Below, piece after piece: positions 8,226 through 17,619 of a DNA stretch of 64,000 bases. A program made the translations under genes and the position numbers. Under the pieces are notes generated by a model. That model saw only the letters and a program-made list of their open reading frames with translations. It made no database searches and was not told the origin of the DNA. Positions within the stretch are counted from its first letter, which is position 1; every line of letters begins with the position of its first letter. The DNA lies in the NCBI GenBank assembly GCA_002329155.1, contig DCXY01000030.1, positions 1 through 64,000 of the forward strand, read 5' to 3'. The stretch comes from Stenotrophomonas sp. UBA2124. GTDB taxonomy: Bacteria; Pseudomonadota; Gammaproteobacteria; Xanthomonadales; Xanthomonadaceae.

Positions 8226-9311
8226 GTGGCCCAGCTTCGCAAGATCATCCATGTGGACATGGACGCCTTCTATGCGTCCGTGGAGCAGCGTGATGACCCC
8301 GGTTTGCGCGGAAAGCCGGTGGTGGTGGCCTGGCGGGGTGCCCGTTCGGTGGTCTGCGCGGCCTCCTACGAGGCCCGCACCTTCGGGGTACGCTCGGCCA
8401 TGCCGGCGCTGCGTGCCGAGCGGTTGTGCCCGGATGCCATCTTCGTGCCGCCGGATTTTGTCCGTTACAAGGCGGTGTCGCGGCAGATCCGCGAGATCTT
8501 CCTGCAGCACACGCCACTGGTGGAGCCGCTGTCGCTGGACGAGGCCTACCTGGATGTCACCGAATCGCCCACCTGCGGCGGCATCGCCACCGAGATCGCC
8601 CGCACCATCCGCGCGCAGATCCGTGACGTCACGGGGCTGACCGCCTCGGCGGGCATCGCGCCCAACAAGTTCCTGGCCAAGATCGCCTCGGACTGGCGCA
8701 AACCCGACGGGCAGTTCGTGGTCCCACCCTCGCGGGTGGAGCAGTTCCTCACCCCGTTGCCGGTGAACCGCGTGCCGGGCGTGGGCAAGGTGATGGAAGG
8801 CAAGCTCACCGCGCTGGGCATCGCCACGGTAGGTGATCTGCGCGCGCTGCCGCTGGAGCAGCTGGAGGCACTGTTCGGCACCTTCGGCGGGCGGCTGTAC
8901 CGGCGTGCGCGCGGCATCGACGAGCGGCCGGTGGAGCCGGACCAGCCGGTGCAGTCCATTTCCTCCGAAGACACCTTCAGCGAAGACCTGCCGCTGGGGC
9001 AGTTCGATGAGGTGATCACCCAGCTGGCGGAAAAGACCTGGCGTGCGACTGGCCGCACCGAGCGCATCGGCCACACGGTGGTACTGAAATTGAAGACCGC
9101 GCAGTTCCGCATCCTCACCCGCAGCTTCACACCCGACGCGCCACCCACCTCGGTCGAGGAACTGCGCGATATCGCGCTGGCGCTGTGCCAACGCGTGCAG
9201 CTGCCACCGGAGACCTTGTATCGCCTCGTGGGTGTGGGCCTTTCCGGTTTCCGGGACCGCGAGGATTCGATGCTGCAGGGTGATCTGTTCCGCGATTCGC
9301 AACCGGAGTGA
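8226..9311 (+). CDS. dinB: DNA polymerase IV (Y-family)
   Basis: Error-prone translesion polymerase of 361 residues. Catalytic carboxylates are in DMDAFYASVE (Asp11) and LDEAYLD (Asp105, Glu106). Helix-hairpin-helix-like NRVPGVGKVMEGKL and little-finger segments follow. Start is GTG at 8226, giving the canonical AQLRKIIHVDMDAF N-terminus. The end DSMLQGDLF resembles the C-terminal beta-clamp binding peptide (QxxLF-like) of this family. Divergent from fabA. No convincing LexA box was identified by eye. Confidence 0.95.
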   Translation: MAQLRKIIHVDMDAFYASVEQRDDPGLRGKPVVVAWRGARSVVCAASYEARTFGVRSAMPALRAERLCPDAIFVPPDFVRYKAVSRQIREIFLQHTPLVEPLSLDEAYLDVTESPTCGGIATEIARTIRAQIRDVTGLTASAGIAPNKFLAKIASDWRKPDGQFVVPPSRVEQFLTPLPVNRVPGVGKVMEGKLTALGIATVGDLRALPLEQLEALFGTFGGRLYRRARGIDERPVEPDQPVQSISSEDTFSEDLPLGQFDEVITQLAEKTWRATGRTERIGHTVVLKLKTAQFRILTRSFTPDAPPTSVEELRDIALALCQRVQLPPETLYRLVGVGLSGFRDREDSMLQGDLFRDSQPE

Positions 9312-9328
9312 TAAGCCGTATCCCGAAC

Positions 9329-9357
9329 GTAGCCCGGGTAAGCGAAGCGCACCCGGG
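9329..9357. repeat. GTAGCCCGGG...ACCCGGG palindromic repeat, copy 1
   Basis: GTAGCCCGGGTAAGCGAAGC followed by GCACCCGGG: a 29-base imperfect palindrome between dinB and gph. Six more copies occur in this window (32886, 33004 inverted, 36706, 36861, 37016, 37124 inverted). Confidence 0.8.
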
Positions 9358-9443
9358 GTGTCCACGATCACGCGCACGCCGCACACAAGACAATCCACAA
9401 ACGCTCGCTACAATCGAATGCTTCCTGTCATGGAGCAAGGCAA

Positions 9444-10091
9444 GTGGCGATAGCGGCGCTGGTTTTCGATCTGGATGGCACGTTGGTGGACAGCGCAAGC
9501 GATATCGCCGAGGCGGTCAACCTCACCCTTGATGACCTTGCCCTGCCGCGCGTCAGCGAAGCCACCGTGCGCAGCTGGATAGGCGAGGGCGTGGGCAACC
9601 TCGTCACCACTGCACTGCACCACGCGGGCAGCGCGCTGGACAGGGAGCAGGTGATGCCGCGCTTCATGCAGCACTACCACGACTGCCTGCTGCGCAGCCC
9701 GCGCCTGTACGCGGGTGTCACCGAAACGCTGCAGGCCCTGCAGGGGCGCGGCCTGCCCATGGCCATCTGCACCAACAAGCCTGCCGCGTTGGTGCCGCCG
9801 TTGCTGCAGCACCTGGGCATTGCCGGTGATTTCGCGCATATCGTGGGTGGCGATTCGCTGCCACAGCGCAAGCCGCAGCCCGAGCCGCTGCTGCATGCGG
9901 CGGCATTGCTGCAGCAACCGGTGGATGCCTGCCTGATGGTGGGGGATTCGGCCACCGACCTGGGCGCCGCCAACAACGCGGGCATGCGCATCGTGCTGGT
10001 GCGCTACGGCTACCCGCGTGACCTGAATCTTGATGCCGCCGGTGCCGTGGCGGTCATCGACGATCTGCGCGAGCTGCTGCGGCTGGTCTGA
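9444..10091 (+). CDS. gph: Phosphoglycolate phosphatase (HAD hydrolase)
   Basis: HAD-superfamily phosphatase of 215 residues, the size and pattern of Gph, which removes 2-phosphoglycolate formed during repair of oxidised DNA ends. Motif I is FDLDGTLVDS with nucleophile and acid/base aspartates, motif II the serine/threonine in AICTNKP, motif III the lysine in LPQRKPQPEP, and motif IV GDSATDLGAANNAG. Start is GTG at 9444 after an AAGG ribosome site. Substrate specificity within the HAD family is inferred from similarity, not proven. Confidence 0.85.
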   Translation: MAIAALVFDLDGTLVDSASDIAEAVNLTLDDLALPRVSEATVRSWIGEGVGNLVTTALHHAGSALDREQVMPRFMQHYHDCLLRSPRLYAGVTETLQALQGRGLPMAICTNKPAALVPPLLQHLGIAGDFAHIVGGDSLPQRKPQPEPLLHAAALLQQPVDACLMVGDSATDLGAANNAGMRIVLVRYGYPRDLNLDAAGAVAVIDDLRELLRLV

Positions 10092-10130
10092 GCGGCGTTG
10101 ATGGAAGGGGGTGTAATAGCAGGTGCAGGT

Positions 10131-10158
10131 GGTGGCTGCGCTTCGCAGGCCTTTTCTG
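10131..10158 (+). terminator. Possible terminator after gph
   Basis: GGCTGCG-CTT-CGCAGGCC with one bulged base, followed by TTTTCT. Position fits the end of gph transcription. Short stem, so only a candidate. Confidence 0.4.
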
Positions 10159-10343
10159 CTGACGTTATATCAGGCGTCACTTCGCGCGCCAGCACGATTG
10201 GCGTATGCGAAGAATCCGCATGCGATCGGGTGTGTTTGACCTAAACTGCGTTCCTCCGCAGCAGCGTGGTGTGAGCTCTTCCAGCTGCGGCCTGTTCCCG
10301 ATCATTCGCCTCAAGCCGTCGCCAGAGGCTTCTCTCCCCACTG

Positions 10344-12593
10344 ATGAGAGGCTTCCCCATGTTGCATCACTCCCCGTCGCGGGCGTCGGCGCGCGCCTGC
10401 CTGCTTTCCCGTACACCGCTTGCCGCCGCTCTGTCGCTGCTCGTGCTTGCTGCCGGTTCCGCCTACGCCGCGGCGCCTGCGCCGACCGAGCTGGATACGG
10501 TGCATGTCACCGCCGAACAGGTGGCCCGCCAGGCACTGGGTGCCTCGGTGATCACCGCCGAGGACATCGAGCGCATGCCGCCGGCCAACGATCTGTCCGA
10601 GGTCATCCGCCGCATGCCGGGCATCAACCTCACCGGCAATACCGCTGCCGGTGCCTTTGGCAACTTCCGCCAGATCAACATCCGTGGCATGGGGCCGGAA
10701 AACACCCTGATCCTGGTTGATGGCAGGCCGGTCAGTTCCCGTGATTCGGTGCGCATGACCCGCAGCGGCGAGCGCAACAGCCGTGGCGACAGCAACTGGG
10801 TGCCGGCCGAAGCGGTGGAGCGCATTGAAGTACTGCGCGGCCCGGCGGCTGCGCGCTATGGCTCGGGTGCCTCCGGAGGTGTGGTCAACATCATCACCCG
10901 CAAGCCCACCGGTGACCTCACCGGCTCACTTACGCTGTTCGGCAGCCAGGCCGAACACAGCGAGGAAGGGGAAAGCCAGCGCGTTGGTTTCCAGCTTTCC
11001 GGCCCGCTGAGCGATCATCTGTCCTTCCGTCTGTTCGGCAGCGCCAACAAGACCGAGCCGGATTCACTGATGCTCAACAAGGATTTCGCCGTTGGCGTCA
11101 CGCCGCCGGCGGGGCGCGAGGGCGTACGCAACCGCGACATCAGCGGCCTGTTGCGCTACGACATCAACGAGCAGCATGTGCTGGAGCTGGATGCCAACGT
11201 GAGCCGGCAGGGCAATATCTATTCCGGCGAGCGCGGCGTCAGTGGCCGCGGCGCGCAGCACCTGAACAATCTGTACGGCTCGGAGACCAACATCATGCTG
11301 CGCCGTTCCTTCGGCCTCACCCACCGGGGCAGCTACCGCTGGGGCACCTCGCGGCTTACCGCTGCGTATGACCAGACCGACAACACCCGCCTGAAGGAAG
11401 GGCTTGCCGGTGGTGTGGAGAGTTCCATCAGTGTCAACGCCGGGTTCTCCACCTCCGAACTGACCTCCGCGCGCGTCGAAGGCGAGATCAACCTGCCGTT
11501 GAACTGGGGTGGCATCGAGCAGGTGCTCACGGTGGGCGTCGAGCATCGTGACGTGGAACTGGATGATCCGTATTCGGTGACCCAGAGCGCCAGTGCGGGC
11601 GGCGGCATTCCCGGCATGGGCAACGACCGCAGCGGCAGGAGCGAGCAGCAGTTCACCGCGGTGTTCATCGAGGACAACCTCAACATCGGCGAGCAATGGA
11701 CGGTGACCCCGGGCCTGCGTTTCGACCACCATTCGGTGGCGGGCAATGAATTCAGCCCCAGCCTGAACCTGCAGTACAAGCTGGCGCGGGACTGGGCGAT
11801 CAAGGGCGGGGTGGCGCGCGCGTTCAAGGCGCCCAACCTGTACCAGGCCAACCCGGGCTACCTGTACTACACCCGCGGCAACGGCTGCCCGGTACTGAAA
11901 CCGAGCCTGGGCTCGGGCTGCTATGTGCTGGGCAACGCCAATCTCGGGGCGGAAACCAGCCTCAACAAGGAGATCGGCATCGAATGGGCGCCGGATAACG
12001 GCTGGCACGCGTCGGTGACCTATTTCCACAACGACTACAAGGACAAGATCGTGTCCGGGCAGGACGTGATCGCCTACACCGCCGATACGAGGGGCCAGAT
12101 ATTCCAGTGGGCAAATGCGCCGGAGGCACTCGTGCGCGGTGCCGAGGGCAACCTGAAGGTTCCGCTGGTGGGCAAGGGCGAGGTGCTGTCGTGGAACACC
12201 AATGTCACCTGGATGATCGACAACAAGGACAAGCGCAGCGGGCAGCCGCTGGCGATCATTCCCGAGTACACCATCAACACCTTCCTGGATTGGCAACCGA
12301 ATGAACGCTGCGTGTTCATGCTGACCGGCACCTTCTTCGGCAAGCAGGAGTCGGCTACCCGTTCCAACACCACCGGTGCGTTGGTGGAACCGGACACGCG
12401 CGAGGCTTATGACCTGTGGAGCCTGAGTGGCCAGTACAAGGTGACGCCGAAGGTGCGGATCGGTGCCGGCCTCAACAACGTGTTCGACAAGCGCCTGTTC
12501 CGCGAAGTCACCAAGGCCGGCGGTGGTGCCTCCGCCGCGACCTACAACGAGTCGGGCCGCAGCTACTGGGCCAGGCTGACGGTAGGCTTCTGA
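10344..12593 (+). CDS. fepA: TonB-dependent siderophore receptor, FepA/PfeA type
   Basis: Outer-membrane gated beta-barrel of 749 residues for catecholate-type ferric siderophores. A long signal peptide (hydrophobic LAAALSLLVLAAGSAYA) precedes a TonB-box-like ELDTVHVTA and the plug domain: IRGMGPENTLILVDGRP, then VERIEVLRGPAAARYGSGASGGVVNIIT, characteristic of the FepA/BfeA group. The barrel ends in an aromatic residue (RLTVGF), the usual BAM signal. A second in-frame ATG five codons in (10359) is an alternative start. The stop codon overlaps the start of an esterase-like gene, so transport and substrate hydrolysis are coupled. Xenosiderophore specificity is inferred only. Confidence 0.9.
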   Translation: MRGFPMLHHSPSRASARACLLSRTPLAAALSLLVLAAGSAYAAAPAPTELDTVHVTAEQVARQALGASVITAEDIERMPPANDLSEVIRRMPGINLTGNTAAGAFGNFRQINIRGMGPENTLILVDGRPVSSRDSVRMTRSGERNSRGDSNWVPAEAVERIEVLRGPAAARYGSGASGGVVNIITRKPTGDLTGSLTLFGSQAEHSEEGESQRVGFQLSGPLSDHLSFRLFGSANKTEPDSLMLNKDFAVGVTPPAGREGVRNRDISGLLRYDINEQHVLELDANVSRQGNIYSGERGVSGRGAQHLNNLYGSETNIMLRRSFGLTHRGSYRWGTSRLTAAYDQTDNTRLKEGLAGGVESSISVNAGFSTSELTSARVEGEINLPLNWGGIEQVLTVGVEHRDVELDDPYSVTQSASAGGGIPGMGNDRSGRSEQQFTAVFIEDNLNIGEQWTVTPGLRFDHHSVAGNEFSPSLNLQYKLARDWAIKGGVARAFKAPNLYQANPGYLYYTRGNGCPVLKPSLGSGCYVLGNANLGAETSLNKEIGIEWAPDNGWHASVTYFHNDYKDKIVSGQDVIAYTADTRGQIFQWANAPEALVRGAEGNLKVPLVGKGEVLSWNTNVTWMIDNKDKRSGQPLAIIPEYTINTFLDWQPNERCVFMLTGTFFGKQESATRSNTTGALVEPDTREAYDLWSLSGQYKVTPKVRIGAGLNNVFDKRLFREVTKAGGGASAATYNESGRSYWARLTVGF

Positions 12594-13537
12594 TGACTGC
12601 GTTGCGGGCGATCCTGATCCTGATCCTGTGGCTGGCGGCCTTGGTGCCGCTGGCCATGGCGCAGCCCGATCCGCATGCCCGTGTCGGTCCTACCGTGGCT
12701 GACAGGGAGTTGCCGGGGTATCGCTTTGAACGGCTGCAGGCGGTTACGGCCAATGGTCAGCGTTACCGGGTGCATCTGGCGGTGCCGCGCGCTGCAGCAC
12801 CGCCCGCCGGCTACCCCGTGGCCTACCTGCTGGATGGCAATGCGGCCTTGATGGAGCTGGATGCCGAGCTGCTGCAGCGGCTGGCGGAGAGCGCCCACCC
12901 CCCGGTGCTGGCGCTGATCGCCCATGACAACGACCTGCGCATCGACGGAGATGCACGCACTTTCGATTACACCCCGCGTCGCTCCAGTGCGGGAGGTGAG
13001 GAGTTCGACGTGCTCAATGCCGGGCGGCGTAGCGGCGGAGCCGATGCCTTTCTTTCCTTCATCGAGGGGCAGGTCAAGCCGGCGGTCGCGGCGAAGGTGG
13101 CAGTGGATGCAGGGCGCCAGCTGCTGTGGGGGCATTCCTATGGCGGGCTGTTCGCGCTGCATGTGCTGGCCACGCGGCCGGCGGCGTTCACGGACTATGC
13201 TGCCGTAGACCCGTCACTGTGGTGGGGTGAGGGCTTCATCGTTGATGAACTGGAAGCGTTGGCAGCGCGGGAGCCGGAGGTATCGGCCAGGTTGCTGCTG
13301 GTACGTGGTGGGCCATCGGCTGAGGCCACACCCGCATCGCCAACCGCTGGGCCGCAATTCATGCGTGAGCAGGGCAATGCGAAGGCTGCAGAACGACTGC
13401 AGAAGCTGCTGTCGGAGCTCGCTGGCCTGCAGCTGAGGCAGGTGATACTCCCCGGAAAGAGTCACGGCCAGACGCTGGGCGCAGGCATCGCACCTGCGCT
13501 GGAGGCGTTTGCGGAAGAACGCCGAACCATTCCGTAG
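12593..13537 (+). CDS. Siderophore esterase-like alpha/beta hydrolase (IroE/BesA type)
   Basis: Exported serine hydrolase of 314 residues in the esterase-D/IroE group. Signal peptide is ILILILWLAALVPLAMA. The nucleophile elbow is GHSYGG (GxSxG), followed by YAAVDPSLWW, a segment typical of Fes/IroE-like enzymes, and a late catalytic-type His in GKSHGQT. The ATG overlaps the receptor stop by one base (TGATG). With its predicted periplasmic location and coupling to a FepA-type receptor, it likely cleaves a tri-lactone siderophore such as enterobactin after uptake. This is an inference; other esters are possible. Confidence 0.82.
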   Translation: MTALRAILILILWLAALVPLAMAQPDPHARVGPTVADRELPGYRFERLQAVTANGQRYRVHLAVPRAAAPPAGYPVAYLLDGNAALMELDAELLQRLAESAHPPVLALIAHDNDLRIDGDARTFDYTPRRSSAGGEEFDVLNAGRRSGGADAFLSFIEGQVKPAVAAKVAVDAGRQLLWGHSYGGLFALHVLATRPAAFTDYAAVDPSLWWGEGFIVDELEALAAREPEVSARLLLVRGGPSAEATPASPTAGPQFMREQGNAKAAERLQKLLSELAGLQLRQVILPGKSHGQTLGAGIAPALEAFAEERRTIP

Positions 13538-13599
13538 CGCCTCGCCGTGCGCGGTGGGGCTTCCACGGTAATGCCCAGCGGAGCATGGCTCGGCTCTAC
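13534..13599. repeat. Paired GTAG-type palindromic repeat
   Basis: Begins GTAGCGCCTCGCCGTGCGCG and ends AGCATGGCTCGGCTCTAC, again two facing GTAG/CTAC-bounded half units as at 6168-6235. It lies just after the esterase gene, between convergent genes. Confidence 0.6.
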
Positions 13600-13615
13600 G
13601 GGACGGAAATGAAAA

Positions 13616-13637
13616 TGCCCCGGCGGTTGCCGGGGCA
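13616..13637. terminator. Bidirectional intrinsic terminator
   Basis: Perfect stem TGCCCCGGC / GCCGGGGCA with a GGTT loop, preceded by GAAAA, which gives a short U-tract on the minus strand. It ends btuB (minus) and probably the fepA operon (plus). Confidence 0.75.
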
Positions 13638-13669
13638 CTCACTGGTCAAGCGATTCGCCCGTGTCCGGC

Positions 13670-15526
13670 TCAGTTCGCGCTGCGGTAACGCAGGGTCAAC
13701 TGGTACTCGCGGCCCGGCTGGTTGTACCAGGCAATCGTTTCGTACTCGCGGTCGAACACGTTGGCAGCCTTGGCCTGCAGGCTCCACGCACCGTTGATGG
13801 CGTACTCCACGCGCAGGTCCACGGTGCCATAGCCGGCAAGGCGCAGCGTGTTGGCGGCGTTGTCGTAGCGGTGGCCACTGCCAGCGGCGGTGATGCCGAG
13901 GCGCAGCGGGCCAAAGCTCTTGTCCACATCCAGACGGCCGCTGGTGCGGGCGCGGCGTGCCAGCCAGTTGTCATAGGTGGCGCCGCCAGAGGTGTGGTCG
14001 CGCGCGTCGGTAAAGCTGGCCTGCGCATTGAACTCGAAGCCGGCCAGCGACATGAAGCCGGTCAGTTCGGCACCCCGGATGCGGGCTTCGGCCACGTTCA
14101 CCAGCGCGAAGCTGCTGTCGTAGCCAATGAGCTGGTCGATGCGCGTTTCATAGGCGTTGAAGGTCCAGTTCCAGTTGTCGGCGTACTGGCTGATGCCAAC
14201 GTTCAGGCTCTTGGACTCTTCCGGCTCCAGGTCCGGGTTGCTGAAACCCGGGTAGTACAGGTCGTTGAAGGTCGGTGCCTTGAAGCCGGTACCCGCGCTG
14301 GCGGTCAGGCGGAAGCCGTTGCCGAAGGCGAAGCCATACCCCAGGCTGCCGGTGGTGTTGTTGCCGAACTGCTCGTTGTCGTCGTTGCGCACGCTGGCCT
14401 GCAGCGAGTGCGCACCGAACTGACCCTGGTACTCCGCGAACACACCGGTGTTGTCACGGTCGTTCACGTCATAGGCAGTGGAGCTGGTGACCTTGTCGTT
14501 CTGCCAGTCGGCACCGGCGGTCAGCTGCTGGCCCTCGGCTAACAGGAAGTCACCCTGCAGGCTCGCGGTATCACGGCGCGTATCGAAGGCGCTGGCGAAA
14601 CGGCGGCTGCCGTTGCTGGCAAAGTAGTTGTCGGCCTGGTCCACGTTGCGGCCAACCTGCGCGGTGATGTGCACGGTCTCGCTCGGGCCCCAGCTCAGCT
14701 TGCCGCCGTACACCTGCTGGCGGTTGTCGGCCTCGTTGCCGCCGAACACGCTGCCGTCATACTCGTTGAAGCTGTTGGCGCTGAGCACATGGCCTTCCAG
14801 GTCCAGCGTGTCGGTCAGGGCGTAGCCGCCGCGCACGTTGATGGAGGTGTTGCGGTAGCCGTCGCGGTCGGGCTCTTCCACATAGCAGCCCTGGAACAGC
14901 AGCGAGGAGCCGTTGCAGGCGTTGATGCCGTCGGTCTTCTGGTAAGCGCCCTGTGCCGACACCCAGCCGCGTTCGCCGCGGTTGCTGAAGCCGGCGCTGG
15001 CCTGGCGCAGGTTGTTGCTGCCTGCGGTCACCGACAGGTTCTGCTGAAGGCCCTTGCCGGCGCTGCGGGTGAAGATCTGGATCACACCGCCGATGGCCTC
15101 CGAGCCATACAGGCTCGAACGTGGGCCGCGCACGATTTCCACGCGTTCGATCTGATCAACCGGCAGGTCCTGCAGTGCCGCCATGCCGGTGGTGGCCGAG
15201 CCAAGGCGCACGCCGTCCACCAGTACCAGCACCTGGTTGGAGTTGCTGCCGCGCAGGAACAGCGAGGTGATCTTGCCGGTGCCGCCCTGGTTGGTGAAAT
15301 CCACGCCGGCACGGCCGCGCAGCAGCTCCTGCAGCGAGTTGGCCTGGCTGTGGTCGATCTGGCTGCGGTCGATCACCTGCACCGGTACCACGCTGGCTTC
15401 CACCGAAACGGGGGTGCGGGTGGCGGTGACGGTCACGTCATCCAGCTCGGTGGGCGCCTGCGCGGCGGCGATGGCCGGCAACGACAGTGCAAGGGCGAGA
15501 GAAAGGCGGTGGTACGGCAGTTTCAT
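13670..15526 (-). CDS. btuB: TonB-dependent vitamin B12 receptor BtuB
   Basis: Outer-membrane cobalamin receptor of 618 residues. Signal peptide LALALSLPAIAAAQA; TonB-box region ELDDVTVTATRTP; plug motifs GSNSNQVLVLVDGVRLGS and IERVEIVRGPRSSLYGSEAIGG. The barrel ends in LRYRSAN, with the terminal region typical of small B12 receptors. The start at 15526 (MKLPYH) has a proper signal peptide; the longer open frame up to 15790 translates the riboswitch and was rejected. A cobalamin riboswitch directly upstream on the same strand fixes the substrate. It is divergent from cobT-cobC-cobS. Confidence 0.94.
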   Translation of the reverse strand: MKLPYHRLSLALALSLPAIAAAQAPTELDDVTVTATRTPVSVEASVVPVQVIDRSQIDHSQANSLQELLRGRAGVDFTNQGGTGKITSLFLRGSNSNQVLVLVDGVRLGSATTGMAALQDLPVDQIERVEIVRGPRSSLYGSEAIGGVIQIFTRSAGKGLQQNLSVTAGSNNLRQASAGFSNRGERGWVSAQGAYQKTDGINACNGSSLLFQGCYVEEPDRDGYRNTSINVRGGYALTDTLDLEGHVLSANSFNEYDGSVFGGNEADNRQQVYGGKLSWGPSETVHITAQVGRNVDQADNYFASNGSRRFASAFDTRRDTASLQGDFLLAEGQQLTAGADWQNDKVTSSTAYDVNDRDNTGVFAEYQGQFGAHSLQASVRNDDNEQFGNNTTGSLGYGFAFGNGFRLTASAGTGFKAPTFNDLYYPGFSNPDLEPEESKSLNVGISQYADNWNWTFNAYETRIDQLIGYDSSFALVNVAEARIRGAELTGFMSLAGFEFNAQASFTDARDHTSGGATYDNWLARRARTSGRLDVDKSFGPLRLGITAAGSGHRYDNAANTLRLAGYGTVDLRVEYAINGAWSLQAKAANVFDREYETIAWYNQPGREYQLTLRYRSAN

Positions 15527-15644
15527 GGTGGCTCCTGGGCCCGCGCGCTCCCGCGCGGCGGATGGGGTGGGGCTGCCATGAAGGGAGAAGTGACGGAGGT
15601 CGCGCACACGGCGCCACAGCCGCCGCCATGCCCGCCGCATCGCA

Positions 15645-15830
15645 ACCAGTCGGCTTCCGGGCCGGTCTCCGGGCTCGCAGGCGGCGCAGCGTGGGCTGCT
15701 CCTGGCCGGGCGCCTTCCCGTGCATCGCACAGTGGCGTAGTGCCTGGCCTTGTCCTGCTTACCGTTGCGGGGGCAGCGCCGGAATGGCACCTGCTGGGTT
15801 CCAGCAGCGCGTCACCGGCTTCCCGTTTCA
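15645..15830 (-). promoter_or_regulatory. Cobalamin (AdoCbl) riboswitch upstream of btuB
   Basis: On the minus strand, in order: GGGAAGCCGGTG, then CCCCCGCAACGGTAAGCAGG, then GCCACTG, then GGGAAGGC, then the B12 box AGCCCGGAGACCGGCC (about 15660-15675). These are the conserved blocks of the cobalamin riboswitch in the right order and spacing. It should repress btuB when adenosylcobalamin is plentiful. The B12 box lies about 130 bases before the btuB ATG. Confidence 0.93.
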
Positions 15831-15964
15831 ACCCGTCGGTGTCTGCCGGCGGGTCACCTGAAAGTGCGCGCATTCTATGCCATCCCAACTGACACTGCTC
15901 GAATGGCTGGCAACCGGCGGTGGCCGGGTAAAATGCGGGTTGCACTGGCAGTATCGGAACAACC

Positions 15965-17035
15965 GTGACAGAGATTTGGTTTGGGCAGGCGTGTGGGCTG
16001 CCTTCGCAGGAGTACCGGCAACTGGCCATGGCCCGGCAGCGGCAGCTGACCAAGCCGGAGGGGGCGCTGGGCCGGCTGGAGTCGCTGGCCATCGAGCTGG
16101 CCGCGCTGCAGGGCGTGGAGCGCCCGCAGGCCGGGCGGGTGCCGGTGGTGGTGTTCGCCGGGGACCATGGCGTCACCGCGCAGGGGGTGTCGGCTTACCC
16201 GGCCGAAGTCACGGTGCAGATGCTGCACAACTTCGCCGCCGGCGGTGCTGCCATCGCGGTGCTGGCGCGCGAGCTGGGCCTGCCCCTGCATGTCTGGGAT
16301 GTCGGCAGCCGCGCCACCGCGCCCATCGCCGGCGTGGTCACCGACAAGACGCGCCACGGCACCGATGACTTCAGCACTGGCCCGGCGATGTCCGAGACGG
16401 AGCTGGACGCTGCCTTCGCCGCCGGCCGCCGCGCGGTGGAGGCCGCCTGTGCCGAGGGCGCCGATCTGCTGGTACTGGGCGAAATGGGCATCGGCAACAC
16501 CACCGCTGCCAGTGCCCTGGCCGCCGCACTCGGCCCGTTGCCGCTGGAGGACCTGGTCGGCGCCGGCACCGGTCTGGACGCGGTGCGCATGGTGCAGAAG
16601 AAGAATCTGATCGGCCGCGCGCTGGCCCTGCATGGCGAGCACATCGCAGCGGCAGCGTCGCCCGGCTGGGAGGCCCTGCGCCGTGTTGGTGGGCTGGAGA
16701 TCGCCGCCATGAGCGCGGCCATGATCGCCGCCGCCCAGCGCCGGGTGCCGGTGCTGGTGGATGGCTTCATCGTGTCCGCCGCCGCGCTGGCAGCGGTGCG
16801 CATCAATCCGGGTCTGCGCCCGTGGCTGCTGTTCTCGCACCAGTCGGCCGAACGCGGCCACATCCGCCTGCTGGAAACGCTGCAGGCGCAGCCCCTGCTT
16901 GCCCTGGACCTGCGCCTGGGCGAAGGCTCCGGCGCCGCGCTGGCCCTGCCGCTGGTACGGCTGGCCTGTGCTGTCCACAACAACATGGCGACCTTCGCCG
17001 AAGCGGCGGTCGCCGATCGCGACGGTCCGGCATGA
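15965..17035 (+). CDS. cobT: Nicotinate-nucleotide--dimethylbenzimidazole phosphoribosyltransferase
   Basis: Makes alpha-ribazole phosphate from nicotinate mononucleotide and DMB for the lower ligand of cobalamin. 356 residues, the usual length. Conserved segments: KPEGALGRLE near the start, FAGDHGVTAQGVSAYP, MLHNFAAGGAAI, and LGEMGIGNTTAASA. Start is GTG at 15965. Its stop overlaps the cobC start (ATGA). With cobC and cobS it forms the late assembly branch only, consistent with remodelling or salvage of imported corrinoid through BtuB. Confidence 0.95.
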   Translation: MTEIWFGQACGLPSQEYRQLAMARQRQLTKPEGALGRLESLAIELAALQGVERPQAGRVPVVVFAGDHGVTAQGVSAYPAEVTVQMLHNFAAGGAAIAVLARELGLPLHVWDVGSRATAPIAGVVTDKTRHGTDDFSTGPAMSETELDAAFAAGRRAVEAACAEGADLLVLGEMGIGNTTAASALAAALGPLPLEDLVGAGTGLDAVRMVQKKNLIGRALALHGEHIAAAASPGWEALRRVGGLEIAAMSAAMIAAAQRRVPVLVDGFIVSAAALAAVRINPGLRPWLLFSHQSAERGHIRLLETLQAQPLLALDLRLGEGSGAALALPLVRLACAVHNNMATFAEAAVADRDGPA

Positions 17036-17619
17036 TCCTGGATCTGATGCGGCACGCCTCCACCGGACGCTCCGGCCACCTGGATGGCCGCACCGATCCG
17101 CCGCTGGTCGAGGGCGCGATGGATGCGTTGCACCGCTGCCACGCCGGCATCGGCTGGAGCCGGGTGATTGCCTCGCCGCGCCGCCGCGCGCTGGATACCG
17201 CCCATGCGCTGGTGGCCGGCAGCAACCAGTTCTGCGAGATCCACCCGGATTGGGCCGAACTGGATTTCGGCGACTGGGACGGCCTGCACTTCGACGACCT
17301 GCCTGCCGAGCAGCTGGCCGCCTTCTACGAAGAACCGCATGACATGGCGCCGCCGAACGGTGAGCCGTGGGCGCAGTTCCAGACGCGTGTGGAAGAACAG
17401 CTGCACCGGCTGGTGGACGAGGATGACGGCGACGGCCTGCCGGTGCTGGTGGTCAGCCATGCCGGCGTGCTGCGGCTGGCGGTGTCGCGTGTCTGCGGCC
17501 TGCCATTGTCCGCGCTGTGGGCCATGCGCATCGACTACGGCACCCGCGTGCGCCTGCGCGTGGAGCGTGGCGAGCAAGGGCAGCTGTGGGGTGAGCTGCT
17601 GGAGTTGCGCCAGCCATGA
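17032..17619 (+). CDS. cobC: Alpha-ribazole phosphatase / histidine phosphatase
   Basis: Histidine-phosphatase-superfamily enzyme of 195 residues that dephosphorylates alpha-ribazole 5'-phosphate. The phosphohistidine motif is LMRHAST (Arg7, His8; RHA rather than the more common RHG), with a second arginine in ASPRRRALDTA and the later His in VVSHAGVLRLA. It overlaps cobT by ATGA and cobS by four bases, so the three are translated as one unit. Function comes from family plus operon context. Confidence 0.9.
   Translation: MILDLMRHASTGRSGHLDGRTDPPLVEGAMDALHRCHAGIGWSRVIASPRRRALDTAHALVAGSNQFCEIHPDWAELDFGDWDGLHFDDLPAEQLAAFYEEPHDMAPPNGEPWAQFQTRVEEQLHRLVDEDDGDGLPVLVVSHAGVLRLAVSRVCGLPLSALWAMRIDYGTRVRLRVERGEQGQLWGELLELRQP

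Noticed and set aside
13670..15790. 706-codon version of BtuB
   Set aside because: The extra N-terminal 88 codons translate the cobalamin riboswitch; the signal peptide starts at 15526.
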